From: Metabacillus kandeliae
GTDB taxonomy: Bacteria > Bacillota > Bacilli > Bacillales > Bacillaceae
Direction: 5' to 3'
Assembly (NCBI RefSeq): GCF_021166585.1
Contig: NZ_JAJOZE010000013.1
Coordinates: 1 to 64,000, forward strand
Length of the DNA: 64,000 nt
Of this stretch, positions 25,288 through 33,971 are shown piece after piece. The number at the start of each line of letters is the position of its first letter. Position 1 is the stretch's first letter. The notes under the pieces were generated by a model. The model had not been told where the DNA came from and made no database searches. It saw only the letters and a program-made list of their open reading frames with translations. The position numbers and the translations under genes were made by a program.

Positions 25288-25434
25288 GTTGATTTCCGTT
25301 TCAGGCGTCCGCTTTCCGCGGGGCGGGCGGTGAGCCTCCTCGGCGCCTTAACGCCTGTGGGGTCTCACCTGTCCCGCTGCTCCCGCAGGAGTCTCCCGCC
25401 TGCCACTCCAATCAACAGGTGCGGAAAAATCAAC
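25288..25434. repeat. MITE-like dispersed repeat, full copy
   Basis: A 147-bp non-coding element bounded by GTTGATTTCCG (25288-25298) and CGGAAAAATCAAC (25422-25434), which are imperfect inverted repeats. The interior is GC-rich with GTGAG...CTCAC pairing around 25332-25370 and further short palindromes. A deleted copy lies at 11759-11841. I recall closely similar sequences scattered in other Bacillus-group genomes. Confidence 0.8.
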
Positions 25435-25526
25435 TTTTTTTCTTTAACAAAGCCTTGAAGTTAAAAAAAGACAAAAGCCTGTTTGCTTTTGCCTTTTTCT
25501 TGTATAGTCATTCTTCAAGCATCGGC

Positions 25527-26741
25527 TTAGAAGAATTTGAATTTACCTTTTTTCAGAACCATGCCTGGTCCGCCGACCATGAAGAGGGCGCGGTTGTCGA
25601 TCATTTTTTTCATGAAAGAGGCTTTTGTTCCGTAAAGTTTTTTGCCGAATGCCATACCAACAGCATTGCTTTCGCCAAGTGATGCCACAGTACCTTTAAT
25701 ATCAGGCTTGAATTGTTCAAGCTGGCCTTGGCCTTTCACTAGTGCGGCGATGTTTTTCGCACAAGTTTCCCCTTGCTGCATAGCGATTTGCGCAGTTGGA
25801 GGGAATGGACGGTTGATTTCTTCGTTGATGATCAGTGAGCAGTCACCGATAACGAATACTTCATCATGTCCTGGTGCGCGAAGCTCAGGGCTTACTTTTA
25901 CGCGTCCACGCATGTTTTCAAAACCAGCTTCTTCTACAACGCTGTTTCCGCGGACACCTGCTGCCCAAACAACTGTATCAGCTTTGATTTCTTCCATCTC
26001 TTCGCCTTTTGCAACGATAATGCCTTCTTCAGTGCATTCTTTGATCGCAGTGCCAATTTTGAACTCTACTCCGCGCTGCTCAAGGAAATTCACTGCATAC
26101 TCAATCAGTTCCGGATCAAATCCAGGAAGAGCAGTCGGTGCTGCTTCTACACAGATAATACGGACGTTTTTCTGATCAATGTCATACTCGCGGCAAAGCT
26201 CAGGAACCCGCTCTGCAAGCTCGCCAAGGAATTCGATGCCAGTAAAGCCGGCACCGCCGACAACGATTGCCAAGCGCTCGTTGCGTTTTACTGCTTCTGT
26301 ATTATATGTGGCAAATTGATATTCAATATGCTCGCGAAGCTGGCGTGCAGCGTTAATATTTGTAATTCCGAAGGCATATTCCTTCAGACCTTTAATGCCG
26401 AATGTTTCAGGATTTGAACCAAGCGAAATAACAAGGTAGTCATAATCCAATTCTCTGTCTTCCAATTTGACTTTCTTCGCTTCTTTATCAATGGCAACAA
26501 CATTGCCTTTAACAAAGTTAACACGGCTTGTATTAATAACTTCTTTCACCTGGTAGCGTGCTTTATCATGGTGAATTGTACCTGCTGATGCTTCATGAAG
26601 CCACGTTGTTTCGTAGTGGTAATCATTTTTGTTCACAAGCGTGATTTCGGCATCATTGACACCCAATTGTTTTTGAAGCCTAGTCACCGTCATAAGACCG
26701 CCGTAACCAGCACCCAAAATAAGAACTTTTGGCTTTCTCAC
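25527..26741 (-). CDS. yumB: Type II NADH dehydrogenase YumB
   Basis: A 404-aa FAD flavoprotein that oxidises NADH and passes electrons to menaquinone at the membrane face. The N-terminal FAD motif [13 protein letters not shown] (about 6-18), the second NADH motif [15 protein letters not shown] (about 162-176) and VIGDCSLI (about 291-298) are all present; C-terminal amphipathic residues suit membrane association. The GTG start (26739-26741) gives MRKPKVLIL, as in the B. subtilis protein I recall. A Rex-like operator lies 105 bp upstream. Confidence 0.92.
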   Translation of the reverse strand: MRKPKVLILGAGYGGLMTVTRLQKQLGVNDAEITLVNKNDYHYETTWLHEASAGTIHHDKARYQVKEVINTSRVNFVKGNVVAIDKEAKKVKLEDRELDYDYLVISLGSNPETFGIKGLKEYAFGITNINAARQLREHIEYQFATYNTEAVKRNERLAIVVGGAGFTGIEFLGELAERVPELCREYDIDQKNVRIICVEAAPTALPGFDPELIEYAVNFLEQRGVEFKIGTAIKECTEEGIIVAKGEEMEEIKADTVVWAAGVRGNSVVEEAGFENMRGRVKVSPELRAPGHDEVFVIGDCSLIINEEINRPFPPTAQIAMQQGETCAKNIAALVKGQGQLEQFKPDIKGTVASLGESNAVGMAFGKKLYGTKASFMKKMIDNRALFMVGGPGMVLKKGKFKFF

Positions 26742-26778
26742 AAGAATCACATCCATCTAATAGATTTTGAAATGAGTA

Positions 26779-26806
26779 CAGAAAATAGGTCCAACCTTAT
26801 TTTCTG
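26779..26806. promoter_or_regulatory. Inverted repeat in the yumB leader
   Basis: CAGAAAATAGG-tccaa-CCTTATTTTCTG, an 11-bp inverted repeat with one bulge, between the yumB start and its likely promoter. It could be an operator or an RNA hairpin; function unknown. Confidence 0.4.
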
Positions 26807-26845
26807 CCCTTTTTCGCATAATATTTCTTTTTTCAGCAAAAAAGT

Positions 26846-26863
26846 TTGTGAAATCCTTCACTT
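26846..26863 (-). promoter_or_regulatory. Candidate Rex operator upstream of yumB
   Basis: TTGTGAAATCCTTCACTT matches the Rex palindrome TTGTGAAATATTTCACAA at 14 of 18 positions. A minus-strand -10-like TATTAT (26818-26823) lies about 34 bp downstream (center to center), so the site would overlap the -35 region. Rex represses NADH oxidation genes when NADH is low. Confidence 0.5.
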
Positions 26864-27144
26864 ACCTCTCCGCAAAAACACACAAAACACTATAAAACCA
26901 CAGAAAAATTATAATAATGATGTCTATATATCATCATATTCCTTTCCTCTTTTTTTTTCAAGTTATAAATAATTTCCTGTCGAAAGATAAGAAAATTCAA
27001 ATAATATTGTATAAAATCGGAGAATCCTATATCATAATACATAACTTTTTTGCCTTTCTTTAGGCCATTTCGTTTTAAACTGATTTTAAAAAAGTATGGT
27101 ATTATGGATTTCAATAAGTATTTTATTTGCTGGGGGGAACGATT
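26864..27144. other. AT-rich yumB-yumC intergenic region
   Basis: No gene seen. An ATGATG...CATCAT inverted repeat (26917-26937) sits in an AT-rich stretch, and an extended -10-like TGGTATTAT (27097-27105) about 40 bp before yumC is a candidate yumC promoter without a good -35. Confidence 0.35.
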
Positions 27145-28143
27145 GTGAAGGAAGATACAAAGGTTTATGACATTACCATTATCGGTGGAGGTCCAGTTGG
27201 TCTGTTTACAGCCTTTTACGGCGGTATGCGCCAGGCAAGCGTAAAGATCATTGAAAGTCTGCCGCAGCTTGGCGGCCAGCTGTCTGCCCTTTATCCTGAA
27301 AAATACATATATGATGTAGCCGGATTTCCGAAAATCCGCGCCCAGGAGCTAATCAATAATCTAAAGGAACAAATGGCTCAGTTTGAACCTGCTGTCTGCC
27401 TTGAGCAAGCAGTAGAGTCTGTTGAAAAACAAGCTGACGGTGTTTTCAAACTAACGACTGAAAGTGAAGTCCATTACTCCAAAACCATTATCATTACTGC
27501 AGGAAACGGCGCTTTCCAGCCGCGCAGGATGGAGCTTGAAGAAGCAGAGAAATACGAAAAGAAAAACCTTCATTATTTTGTAGAAGATATGAATTACTTT
27601 TCCGGCAAGCGGGTTATGCTTTGCGGCGGAGGCGACTCTGCAGTTGACTGGGCGCTGATGCTTGAGCCTGTGGCAGAAAAGGTTATGCTCGTTCACCGCA
27701 GAGATAAGTTCCGCGCCCATGAGCACAGTGTGGAGCTTTTGAAAAATTCCAAGGTGGAAATCCTGACTCCTTATGTGCCGACAGAGCTTCATGGTGAAGA
27801 TCATGTGCAGCAGGTTGGCCTTGAAGAAGTAAAAGGCGACCGCAAGGAATTGGTAGAAATTGACGAACTGATTGTCAACTTCGGCTTTGTTTCATCTCTT
27901 GGCCCAATTAAAAACTGGGGACTTGAGATTGAAAAGAACTCCATCCTTGTAAACAGCAAAATGGAAACGAACATTGAAGGCATTTACGCAGCAGGAGACA
28001 TCTGCACGTATGAAGGAAAAGTAAACCTGATTGCGAGCGGTTTCGGCGAAGCGCCTACTGCTGTTAACAATGCAAAGGCGTACATGGATCCAAAAGCGCG
28101 CGTGCAGCCGCTGCACAGCACAAGCTTGTTTGAAGGAAAATAA
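27145..28143 (+). CDS. yumC: Ferredoxin/flavodoxin-NADP reductase YumC
   Basis: A 332-aa thioredoxin-reductase-like FAD/NADPH enzyme lacking the redox-active CxxC, as expected for the Bacillus-type ferredoxin-NADP reductases. FAD motif [12 protein letters not shown] (about 10-21), NADP motif [14 protein letters not shown] (about 155-168) and [15 protein letters not shown] near 280. The GTG at 27145 (GGGGGG upstream) gives [15 protein letters not shown], the expected N-terminus. It is near-identical to B. subtilis YumC over long stretches. Confidence 0.95.
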   Translation: MKEDTKVYDITIIGGGPVGLFTAFYGGMRQASVKIIESLPQLGGQLSALYPEKYIYDVAGFPKIRAQELINNLKEQMAQFEPAVCLEQAVESVEKQADGVFKLTTESEVHYSKTIIITAGNGAFQPRRMELEEAEKYEKKNLHYFVEDMNYFSGKRVMLCGGGDSAVDWALMLEPVAEKVMLVHRRDKFRAHEHSVELLKNSKVEILTPYVPTELHGEDHVQQVGLEEVKGDRKELVEIDELIVNFGFVSSLGPIKNWGLEIEKNSILVNSKMETNIEGIYAAGDICTYEGKVNLIASGFGEAPTAVNNAKAYMDPKARVQPLHSTSLFEGK

Positions 28144-28149
28144 AACATT

Positions 28150-28179
28150 AAAAAACTGACCATTCAGGTCAGTTTTTTT
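28150..28179. terminator. yumC terminator, bidirectional
   Basis: AAAAAACTGACC-attca-GGTCAGTTTTTTT; the stop of the convergent GNAT gene lies in the stem. Confidence 0.9.
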
Positions 28180-28651
28180 GTATTCTTTTCATCATTCTAT
28201 AATTGATCAATTCAACACCGTTTTTTAAGATGCACCGTTCTTTTTCCACTTGATAGCCGATATGTTCAAAAAACGGTCTGGCTGTGATGCTGGCATCCGT
28301 ATCCATTAATTTAATCCCAAACTTCAATGCTTCTGATTCGAGTGCAGCAGCCAAAGCAGAAGCAATTCCCTGTCTCTGAAACTCCTTATGAACATAAAGG
28401 CGGTCCAGATGGCCGGCTATTGTCATGTCTGCAAAGCCCGCTATGCGGCCATCCTTAATTGCTTTAAAGGAAATATTCCGGCTTAAGGAGGCTCCCCATG
28501 AAGCAGCCATCGTTTCTCTCTCTTCTTCAGGCGCCCATGCCGCAAGCTGTTCTCCTGTATAATCCTGCTTGTTGATTGTATGGACGGTTTGGAAAAATAA
28601 GCTGATAAGTTCCTCTAAATCAGAGGACTGGTACTTTTTTATGTTCACCAT
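28169..28651 (-). CDS. GNAT-family N-acetyltransferase
   Basis: A 160-aa acyl-CoA N-acyltransferase fold protein. The acetyl-CoA pyrophosphate loop is EFQRQGIASALAAAL (about 96-110), and LYVHKEFQRQG with FFEHIGYQVEKE completes the fold. Substrate unknown. It is 16 bp downstream of the small membrane protein gene and appears to be the last gene of the Lgt-like/radical SAM operon, so its substrate may be an intermediate or product of that pathway (inference). Confidence 0.85.
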   Translation of the reverse strand: MVNIKKYQSSDLEELISLFFQTVHTINKQDYTGEQLAAWAPEEERETMAASWGASLSRNISFKAIKDGRIAGFADMTIAGHLDRLYVHKEFQRQGIASALAAALESEALKFGIKLMDTDASITARPFFEHIGYQVEKERCILKNGVELINYRMMKRIQKN

Positions 28652-28667
28652 TTTTTCTCCGGCTTCC

Positions 28668-28928
28668 TTAATTATTCATACTAAAAATAAGGCCAAAACA
28701 AGCTGCGACCAGTAAAATAACCAATCCAAGAGCAATAAGCAATCCTTGGCCGAGTCTTATTTTTCCAAATGCAAAAGCAGCAATGATAGCGGCAATGTGC
28801 AGAACCGGTGCTATGAATATAAGCCAAAAGCGGCCTGATGTAAGGAGGATAAAGGAAAGCAAATAGAAAAAAACCGGTATAACGATCCCCAGCCAGAGCT
28901 GATTCCAAACATCTTTGTTATCTGCCAT
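28668..28928 (-). CDS. Small membrane protein of the radical SAM operon
   Basis: An 86-aa protein with three hydrophobic segments (about 11-29, 32-53 and 62-82) and short hydrophilic ends; no recognisable family. Its ATG overlaps the stop codon of the radical SAM gene (TAATG), and GGGGAGG within that gene is its ribosome site, so translation is coupled. Context suggests a membrane subunit or anchor for the operon; nothing in the sequence proves it. Confidence 0.75.
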   Translation of the reverse strand: MADNKDVWNQLWLGIVIPVFFYLLSFILLTSGRFWLIFIAPVLHIAAIIAAFAFGKIRLGQGLLIALGLVILLVAACFGLIFSMNN

Positions 28929-30337
28929 TACACCCTCCCCATCTCCACTTCCGCGCGGATCTTTTTCAGCATCTCTTCCTTTTCATCACGGTAGAACAGG
29001 TTATACGTATCAAAAGGAATAATGCGTCCGTCCGGATGGGCAATATGCACGCAGGAACGCTTCACAGAACGGATATCAAACTGGTAGGCATCTAAAAATT
29101 GCATGATAATCACGCGAAAAACATTATCGTAGCCGATTTGTCCAGGCATTGATACTTTCGGCAGGCAGCAAAGCAGATCCTTCAGCGACAATGCGGAGGA
29201 ATCCGGAGAATGATTCAGCGAGAATAGTTTAAAAATCATTTTTTGGATATTTTCATCCTGTTCAAATACGATCGTGTTCCTTTCCCCTTCAAGCAGAATG
29301 TCCGGATCAATCATACCAGTGAGCGGTGTGACATTGCCGTTCATTTTGAGCGCATACCCCATTGCAAGGCAGTCAGGATGGCATGGAACAGGAATAATAT
29401 CCTCTTTGTTGAAAACCTCTGATTGGTCAATGATCATTTGGCGCACTTCAGACAGTGTCAGCCTGTCAGTCGCCGGGTCAAAGTCTTCGAGGCGTCCTGC
29501 AGCCTGTATCGGCTGAAAGGTGACTCCTCTTACGCAAGGCTGCTTGAGGCCATATTGAATGATTTCGCCGACTTCATGATCATTCAGACCTTTTTTCAGC
29601 GTAACAACCAATGTAGTAGACAAATTGAACTCATTCAAATGATCAATCGCTTTTTTGCGCACATCTGTTAAATCCACTCCCCGCAGTTCAATCAGTGATT
29701 CAGGATCAAAGCTGTCAAACTGGAGGTAGATTTCAAAGCCGGGTGCGTATGATGCAAGACGTCTTGCGAACTCTTTATCATTGGCGATCCGCAGCCCGTT
29801 TGTGTTCACCATTATATGCTTAATCGGCCGCTCCTTCGCCATGTCCAGAATATCGAAAAAATGAGGGTGAATGGTCGGTTCCCCGCCGCTGATCTGAACG
29901 ATATCGGGCTCGCGTTCGTTTTTCACTATAGCATCAAGCATAAACTCAATTTCTTCAAGCGAACGGAATTTGCCTTTTACAGGGGAAGACTCCGCATAGC
30001 AAATCGGACATTTCAAGTTGCAGCGCTCCGTTACTTCAAGGAGCGTCAGGCAGCTGTGCTGCTCGTGATCAGGACAGAGGCCGCAATCATAAGGGCAGCC
30101 GTATTTGACAGGAGTATTCCAGCGGTAAGGCATTTCAGACGGCTTGATAAAATCCCTGCACCGTTTATAATACTCAACATCTGTTGAGATCAGGACGCGT
30201 TCCCGTCCATGTGTAAAACAGTGCTTGATCATATACACCTTCTCATTCTCAATAACCACTTTCGCTTCTACTTTGCGGAGACAGGTGGAGCAAATGCTGT
30301 TTGTCAATTCATAAAAGAGATAGGGACGATTAGGCAT
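28928..30337 (-). CDS. Radical SAM enzyme of the MJ0619 / tetraether lipid synthase-like family
   Basis: A 469-aa radical SAM protein. N-terminus: a small Cys zinc/rubredoxin-like module (NSICSTCLRKVEAKVV, then HCFTHG). Next GCPYDCGLCPDHEQHSC (about 80-96), then the SAM cluster motif CNLKCPIC (CxxxCxxC, about 106-113) and ISGGEPTIHP. This exact order is diagnostic of the MJ0619 family, which includes archaeal pterin methylase MJ0619 and the lipid cross-linking Tes enzymes. The bacterial substrate is unknown. It overlaps the Lgt-like gene by 8 bp; AAAGGAG precedes ATG. Confidence 0.88.
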   Translation of the reverse strand: MPNRPYLFYELTNSICSTCLRKVEAKVVIENEKVYMIKHCFTHGRERVLISTDVEYYKRCRDFIKPSEMPYRWNTPVKYGCPYDCGLCPDHEQHSCLTLLEVTERCNLKCPICYAESSPVKGKFRSLEEIEFMLDAIVKNEREPDIVQISGGEPTIHPHFFDILDMAKERPIKHIMVNTNGLRIANDKEFARRLASYAPGFEIYLQFDSFDPESLIELRGVDLTDVRKKAIDHLNEFNLSTTLVVTLKKGLNDHEVGEIIQYGLKQPCVRGVTFQPIQAAGRLEDFDPATDRLTLSEVRQMIIDQSEVFNKEDIIPVPCHPDCLAMGYALKMNGNVTPLTGMIDPDILLEGERNTIVFEQDENIQKMIFKLFSLNHSPDSSALSLKDLLCCLPKVSMPGQIGYDNVFRVIIMQFLDAYQFDIRSVKRSCVHIAHPDGRIIPFDTYNLFYRDEKEEMLKKIRAEVEMGRV

Positions 30338-31076
30338 GAAGCGTACTCCTTTCGATTGCTTTCGCTTTTCTTGCTACAAGCTGTATGTAATAAAGAATTC
30401 CAGCAATGCTTGCCAGCTGGATGTTATTCATATTTAAAAACAGGTCAGGTGTCGGCTTAATAAAATCAATGAAAAGCCGGAATGTTAAATATCCGAGCAT
30501 AAAAACCTGAAAATAAAAGCCATCCCATGGTTTATCTTTTTTCTTCAAATAAAGAATGAAAAATGCGATACATAGCAGAAAGGCAATTTCATAAAGCGAG
30601 GTGGGATGCCTTTTTACGCCGTCTCCAAAATCAATGCCTGTAATCCATGCAGTAGGAGTGCCGTATGTATGGTCATCAAGCCCTGTGAGAAAGCAGCCGA
30701 TGCGGCCGATCATCATGCCAATCGCCAGCGGAAGAACAAAATCATCCCCTGTGGAGGATTGCCACCCAGCCCATTTTTTTGCGAGCTCCACACCGATTAA
30801 CCCGCCAAGCAGACCGCCTACAATGGTTTTTCCCTGCAATAAATAAGCCAGACTGTTCCAGTTGGCTATTGTCTGATCAGGACTCTCCAGCCAATAAAGC
30901 ACCTTTGATCCCAAGGCTGCCCCAAGCACTGCTCCGACGACAACCCACATGGCGGTGTCTGTCGGAATGTTCTCTTTTCTTCTCTTCCATAAATAGATCC
31001 TGAAGCCAATAAAGTAAGAAAGCGATTCCATTATAAAATGCGGATGTATGCCAAAAATGTACACAGGAAAGGTCAC
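30330..31076 (-). CDS. Lgt-like membrane protein with altered active site
   Basis: A 248-aa polytopic protein of the prolipoprotein diacylglyceryl transferase superfamily, with about seven helices. Family landmarks KTIVGGLLGG, MIGRIGCFLTGLDD and KRHPTSLYEI are recognisable. However, the canonical HGGL histidine is Val, and the GRxGNFxNxE signature reads GRIGCFLTGLD, so key Asn and Glu positions differ. It is therefore unlikely to be the housekeeping lipoprotein enzyme. GTG at 31074-31076 lies 8 nt after GGAGG. First gene of the four-gene operon. Confidence 0.8.
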   Translation of the reverse strand: MTFPVYIFGIHPHFIMESLSYFIGFRIYLWKRRKENIPTDTAMWVVVGAVLGAALGSKVLYWLESPDQTIANWNSLAYLLQGKTIVGGLLGGLIGVELAKKWAGWQSSTGDDFVLPLAIGMMIGRIGCFLTGLDDHTYGTPTAWITGIDFGDGVKRHPTSLYEIAFLLCIAFFILYLKKKDKPWDGFYFQVFMLGYLTFRLFIDFIKPTPDLFLNMNNIQLASIAGILYYIQLVARKAKAIERSTLHA

Positions 31077-31281
31077 TGCCATTTCCTCCATTTTCCAGAT
31101 TACTTTTATTATACATGGAACACAGCCTGAGAGGGGAGGGATTTTTTAGATGCTGCTATTCTTAAAATATGCTTTCATATGTACATAACAAGAAAATAGT
31201 CCAGCATAGCTAATCATATTGGATGCTTAGAAAGCATTCTCCTTTTGAAGCACAATTTTTCTGTTTTGCTGAACATCAACT

Positions 31282-31315
31282 AAAAAATCCCCCTTATAAA
31301 AAAGGGAGATTTTTC
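31282..31315 (-). terminator. yutM terminator
   Basis: Minus strand: AAAAATCTCCCTTTTTTATAAGGGGGATTTTTTAG, hairpin with one mismatch and flanking T-tract. Confidence 0.8.
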
Positions 31316-31338
31316 GTAAAGCTAGGGCCGAATCAGTT

Positions 31339-31701
31339 TTAGCACTCTTCAGGGGCACCGGCATTTGCAGCTGTTCTGAAAGAAGAACCGCAGCCGCATG
31401 ATGCAATAGCATTCGGGTTATCAATTGTAAACCCGCCGCCCATCATGGATTGTTTAAAGTCAATCACAGTTCCCTTCAGTGCAGGCGCGCTTTCTTTATC
31501 CACAAGAACTGTCAAGCCGTGCAGCTTTAACTCTGTGTCGCCTTCTTGTATCTCATGGTCGAAACCCATTCCGTACGAAAGGCCGCTGCATCCGCCGCCA
31601 TTTATAGAAACACGAAGATAGGCATTTTCTTCTTCGTTTTCTTTCATCATATCTTTTATCTGAAAGGCGGCTGCTTCTGTAATAGTCAATAGCTCGCTCA
31701 T
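31339..31701 (-). CDS. yutM: A-type Fe-S carrier YutM (HesB/IscA family)
   Basis: A 120-aa iron-sulfur carrier that delivers clusters to apoproteins. The three conserved cysteines are Cys38 (GGGCSG), Cys102 and Cys104 (SCGCGSSF). The ATG at 31699-31701 gives MSELLTITEAA, preceded by GAAGGAG. It has the same length as B. subtilis YutM. Downstream of dapF on the same strand. Probably cooperates with the SufCDSUB machine encoded further on. Confidence 0.93.
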   Translation of the reverse strand: MSELLTITEAAAFQIKDMMKENEEENAYLRVSINGGGCSGLSYGMGFDHEIQEGDTELKLHGLTVLVDKESAPALKGTVIDFKQSMMGGGFTIDNPNAIASCGCGSSFRTAANAGAPEEC

Positions 31702-31749
31702 TTTAAAACACTCCTTCATTTAAATCATACTGCTAGTATACTCTACCTG

Positions 31750-32622
31750 TCATTCAGTCTCAAATGATTGATAATAGTAAATACCTTCGCAAATGACTTC
31801 AGCCGGGCCAGTCATCATCACGCGCCCTTCCTCAGTCCAGTTGATGATTAAATCGCCGCCTGCAAGGTGCACAATAGTATCCGCCCCTCTTTTGGCATAA
31901 CCGTTCAGAACAGAGGCAACGACTGCTGCGCAGGCGCCAGTACCGCAGGCCTGTGTCACGCCTGAGCCTCTTTCCCAGACGCGGAAATGCATCTCATCTT
32001 CTTTGACAGTTTGAACAAATTCAGTATTAACGCTTTCTGGGAATCTCGCATCCTTTTCGACAAAAGGACCAAGTGTTGTTACGGGAGCTTTTTCAATATC
32101 ATCCACATAGAAAATAATATGCGGGTTTCCCATGGAAAGTGCTGTTGCTTGGTAAAGCTGGCCGTTGAACTCCATTTGCTCTGCAATGGTTTCACTTTCT
32201 GCGTCCCCGGTCATCGGCAGGTCGCCTTTTTTCAGGCGCGGAGCTCCCATGTCAATCGTGACATCAGACACATGGCCGTCTGCCATATGAACCTCAGCTT
32301 CCACAATTCCTGAGAGCGTCTCAATCGTAAATCTCGGATTGTAGACAAGGTGGCGGCTGTAAGCATATTTCGCTACACAGCGAAGGCCGTTTCCACAATT
32401 CTTCCCTTCTGAACCGTCACTGTTAAAAATGCGCATCTTTACTGAAGCTTTGTCAGATGGGCAAATAAGGATCAAGCCGTCTGATCCGATGCCTGTATTA
32501 ACATTCGAGACCATCTGTGCAACATCTGCAAGATCTTCTTCATTTATTTTTTCCTCAAAAAGGTTAACGTAAATATAATTGTTTCCGAGACCATGCATCT
32601 TAGTGAAATGAAAAGAATTCAT
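31750..32622 (-). CDS. dapF: Diaminopimelate epimerase
   Basis: A 290-aa enzyme that converts LL- to meso-diaminopimelate for lysine and peptidoglycan synthesis. The two-base mechanism cysteines are visible: Cys76 in NCGNGLRC, and a second in [10 protein letters not shown] near residue 223. N-terminal [15 protein letters not shown] is conserved. ATG at 32620-32622 follows GGAGGAGAAT; an upstream TTG adds four residues only. B. subtilis counterpart is yutL/dapF. Confidence 0.95.
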   Translation of the reverse strand: MNSFHFTKMHGLGNNYIYVNLFEEKINEEDLADVAQMVSNVNTGIGSDGLILICPSDKASVKMRIFNSDGSEGKNCGNGLRCVAKYAYSRHLVYNPRFTIETLSGIVEAEVHMADGHVSDVTIDMGAPRLKKGDLPMTGDAESETIAEQMEFNGQLYQATALSMGNPHIIFYVDDIEKAPVTTLGPFVEKDARFPESVNTEFVQTVKEDEMHFRVWERGSGVTQACGTGACAAVVASVLNGYAKRGADTIVHLAGGDLIINWTEEGRVMMTGPAEVICEGIYYYQSFETE

Positions 32623-32711
32623 ATTCTCCTCCAAAAAAAGTTCATTTTTAACAGTATAGAATTTATATAGGCTGTTAACAATATAAACATCCCCCGTTTG
32701 AATATATCGGT

Positions 32712-32743
32712 AAAGACCTCCTGCATTTTATGTATGGGGTCTT
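32712..32743. terminator. Orphan hairpin upstream of dapF
   Basis: AAAGACCTC and GGGGTCTTT can pair around a 15-nt loop, followed by GCTGTTTT on the plus strand. No gene ends here, so it may be a relic terminator or a leader hairpin. Confidence 0.3.
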
Positions 32744-32845
32744 TGCTGTTTTATGCTGAAAATTGAAGTGAGCTGACGGTTTACTTAATAATTGAAGCTA
32801 TTTACGGCCTGTAATGGAAATACATAGAGTTTCTAGATCCTTTTA

Positions 32846-32995
32846 ATGCTGCTTATGCGCGGGAATCAGGCTTTTGTGCGCAGGTTCTCAAGCTTTATGC
32901 GCAGCTTTCTGCTCTTTATGCTTGGGCTCGGAACCCTATGCTCAGCTCTCACCCATTATGCACGAGTTACATACATTATGCGCAGCTTTCACCCT
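32846..32995. repeat. Degenerate 20-21 bp tandem array B (TTATGCGCAG type)
   Basis: Seven units with TATG/TGTG anchors at 32854, 32875, 32896, 32917, 32937, 32957 and 32977 (steps 21, 21, 21, 20, 20, 20). Consensus half TTATGCGCAG, with a variable second half, often CTTTCACC. It lies in the divergent dapF / DUF2225 gap. The rest of 32623-33189 holds no gene; a TATAAT at 33137-33142 is the likely -10 of the gene at 33190. Confidence 0.75.
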
Positions 32996-33189
32996 CCATT
33001 CCACAAATACTAACCGAAAGTCCTGTTCCATCGAACCGCCATTTATAAACTTCGCATAATTCTTCTCCTGAATGACCAAAACAGAAAGTATTTTTCACCT
33101 TGCGTCATTATAGTTCTTTTTTCACAACATTAGTAGTATAATAGAACCACAAAATAGTTCGTCACATTTTCTTTTAAGGAGGTATTCAA

Positions 33190-33885
33190 ATGAATGAGAC
33201 TGACTGCCTTTATGATAAACATGTGAAATGCCTTGTCTGCAGCCACGGCTTTACGACAAAAAAGCTGCGGTCAAAGTATGTAAGGCCGATTCAGCATGAT
33301 ACAGATTTTTGTTCTTATTACGATTCTGAAAACCGCAACCCTCTTTACTACTATATTACTGTCTGCCCGGAATGCGGGTACTCCTTCTCAGATGAATTCT
33401 CCAGCTATTTTCCTCCGCGGACGCTCGATGCGATTGAAGAAAAGGTATGGAGCAACTGGGGAAAATTAAATTATTGCGGCGAAAGAGATCTCAGACAGTC
33501 ATTGAATACCTATAAACTTGCCATTTACTGCGCACAGCTGAAGCAGGAAAAACACGTTGCAGCAGCCGGCATCTTTCTGCGTCTTGCCTGGCTCTACCGG
33601 ACAGAAGGAAAAACAGCGCAGGAATTCCGGTTTATGCAGCTTGCGGCAGACGAGTACACTCAATCCTATTCAACAGGCGACTTTAAAGGCTCTCATTTGT
33701 CTGAAGTGAGAGTCCTTTACCTTGCCGGCGAATTAAACAGGCGGCTCGGCCGGACTAATCAGGCAACGCTTTATTTTTCAAGGATTATCGAACGGCAAAA
33801 AGAATTTCTTGAAAAAAGCGTGATCCAAATGGCTAAAGACCAATGGCAGGAAATCCGGGCTGAAAAACAGCGGGCAGCCAATTAA
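33190..33885 (+). CDS. DUF2225 family protein
   Basis: A 231-aa cytosolic protein. The N-terminus carries a zinc-ribbon-like set: KCLVCSHGFTTKKLRS (about 13-28) and VCPECGYSFSDEF (about 56-68), characteristic of DUF2225. The C-terminal half is helical and TPR-like (LRLAWLYRTEGK, LSEVRVLYLAGELNRRLG, ATLYFSRII). Function unknown; widespread in Firmicutes and linked in some species to carbohydrate or sporulation contexts. AAGGAGG precedes ATG. Confidence 0.82.
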   Translation: MNETDCLYDKHVKCLVCSHGFTTKKLRSKYVRPIQHDTDFCSYYDSENRNPLYYYITVCPECGYSFSDEFSSYFPPRTLDAIEEKVWSNWGKLNYCGERDLRQSLNTYKLAIYCAQLKQEKHVAAAGIFLRLAWLYRTEGKTAQEFRFMQLAADEYTQSYSTGDFKGSHLSEVRVLYLAGELNRRLGRTNQATLYFSRIIERQKEFLEKSVIQMAKDQWQEIRAEKQRAAN

Positions 33886-33888
33886 TGC

Positions 33889-33919
33889 AAAAGCGGGCTC
33901 TGACATCGAGCCCGCTTTT
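33889..33919 (+). terminator. Terminator of the DUF2225 gene
   Basis: AAAAGCGGGCTC-tgacatc-GAGCCCGCTTTTC, 4 nt past the stop. Confidence 0.9.
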
Positions 33920-33971
33920 CTTCATATACGCAGCTGGATAAAAAATTTGTACTGCGTTATTTTTTGTTTTG

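Noticed and set aside
25099-25458. 119-codon open frame through the repeat at 25.3 kb
   Set aside because: Antisense to the Nudix gene and then repeat sequence; no domain and no conserved start.
26909-26937. Fur/PerR-like box (TTATAATAATGATGT) upstream of yumC
   Set aside because: The second half matches poorly and the region is very AT-rich, so a chance match is likely.
30330-31076. Housekeeping lipoprotein diacylglyceryl transferase (lgt)
   Set aside because: The signature residues HGGL and GRxGNFxNxE are not conserved, and the gene is locked into a radical SAM operon.
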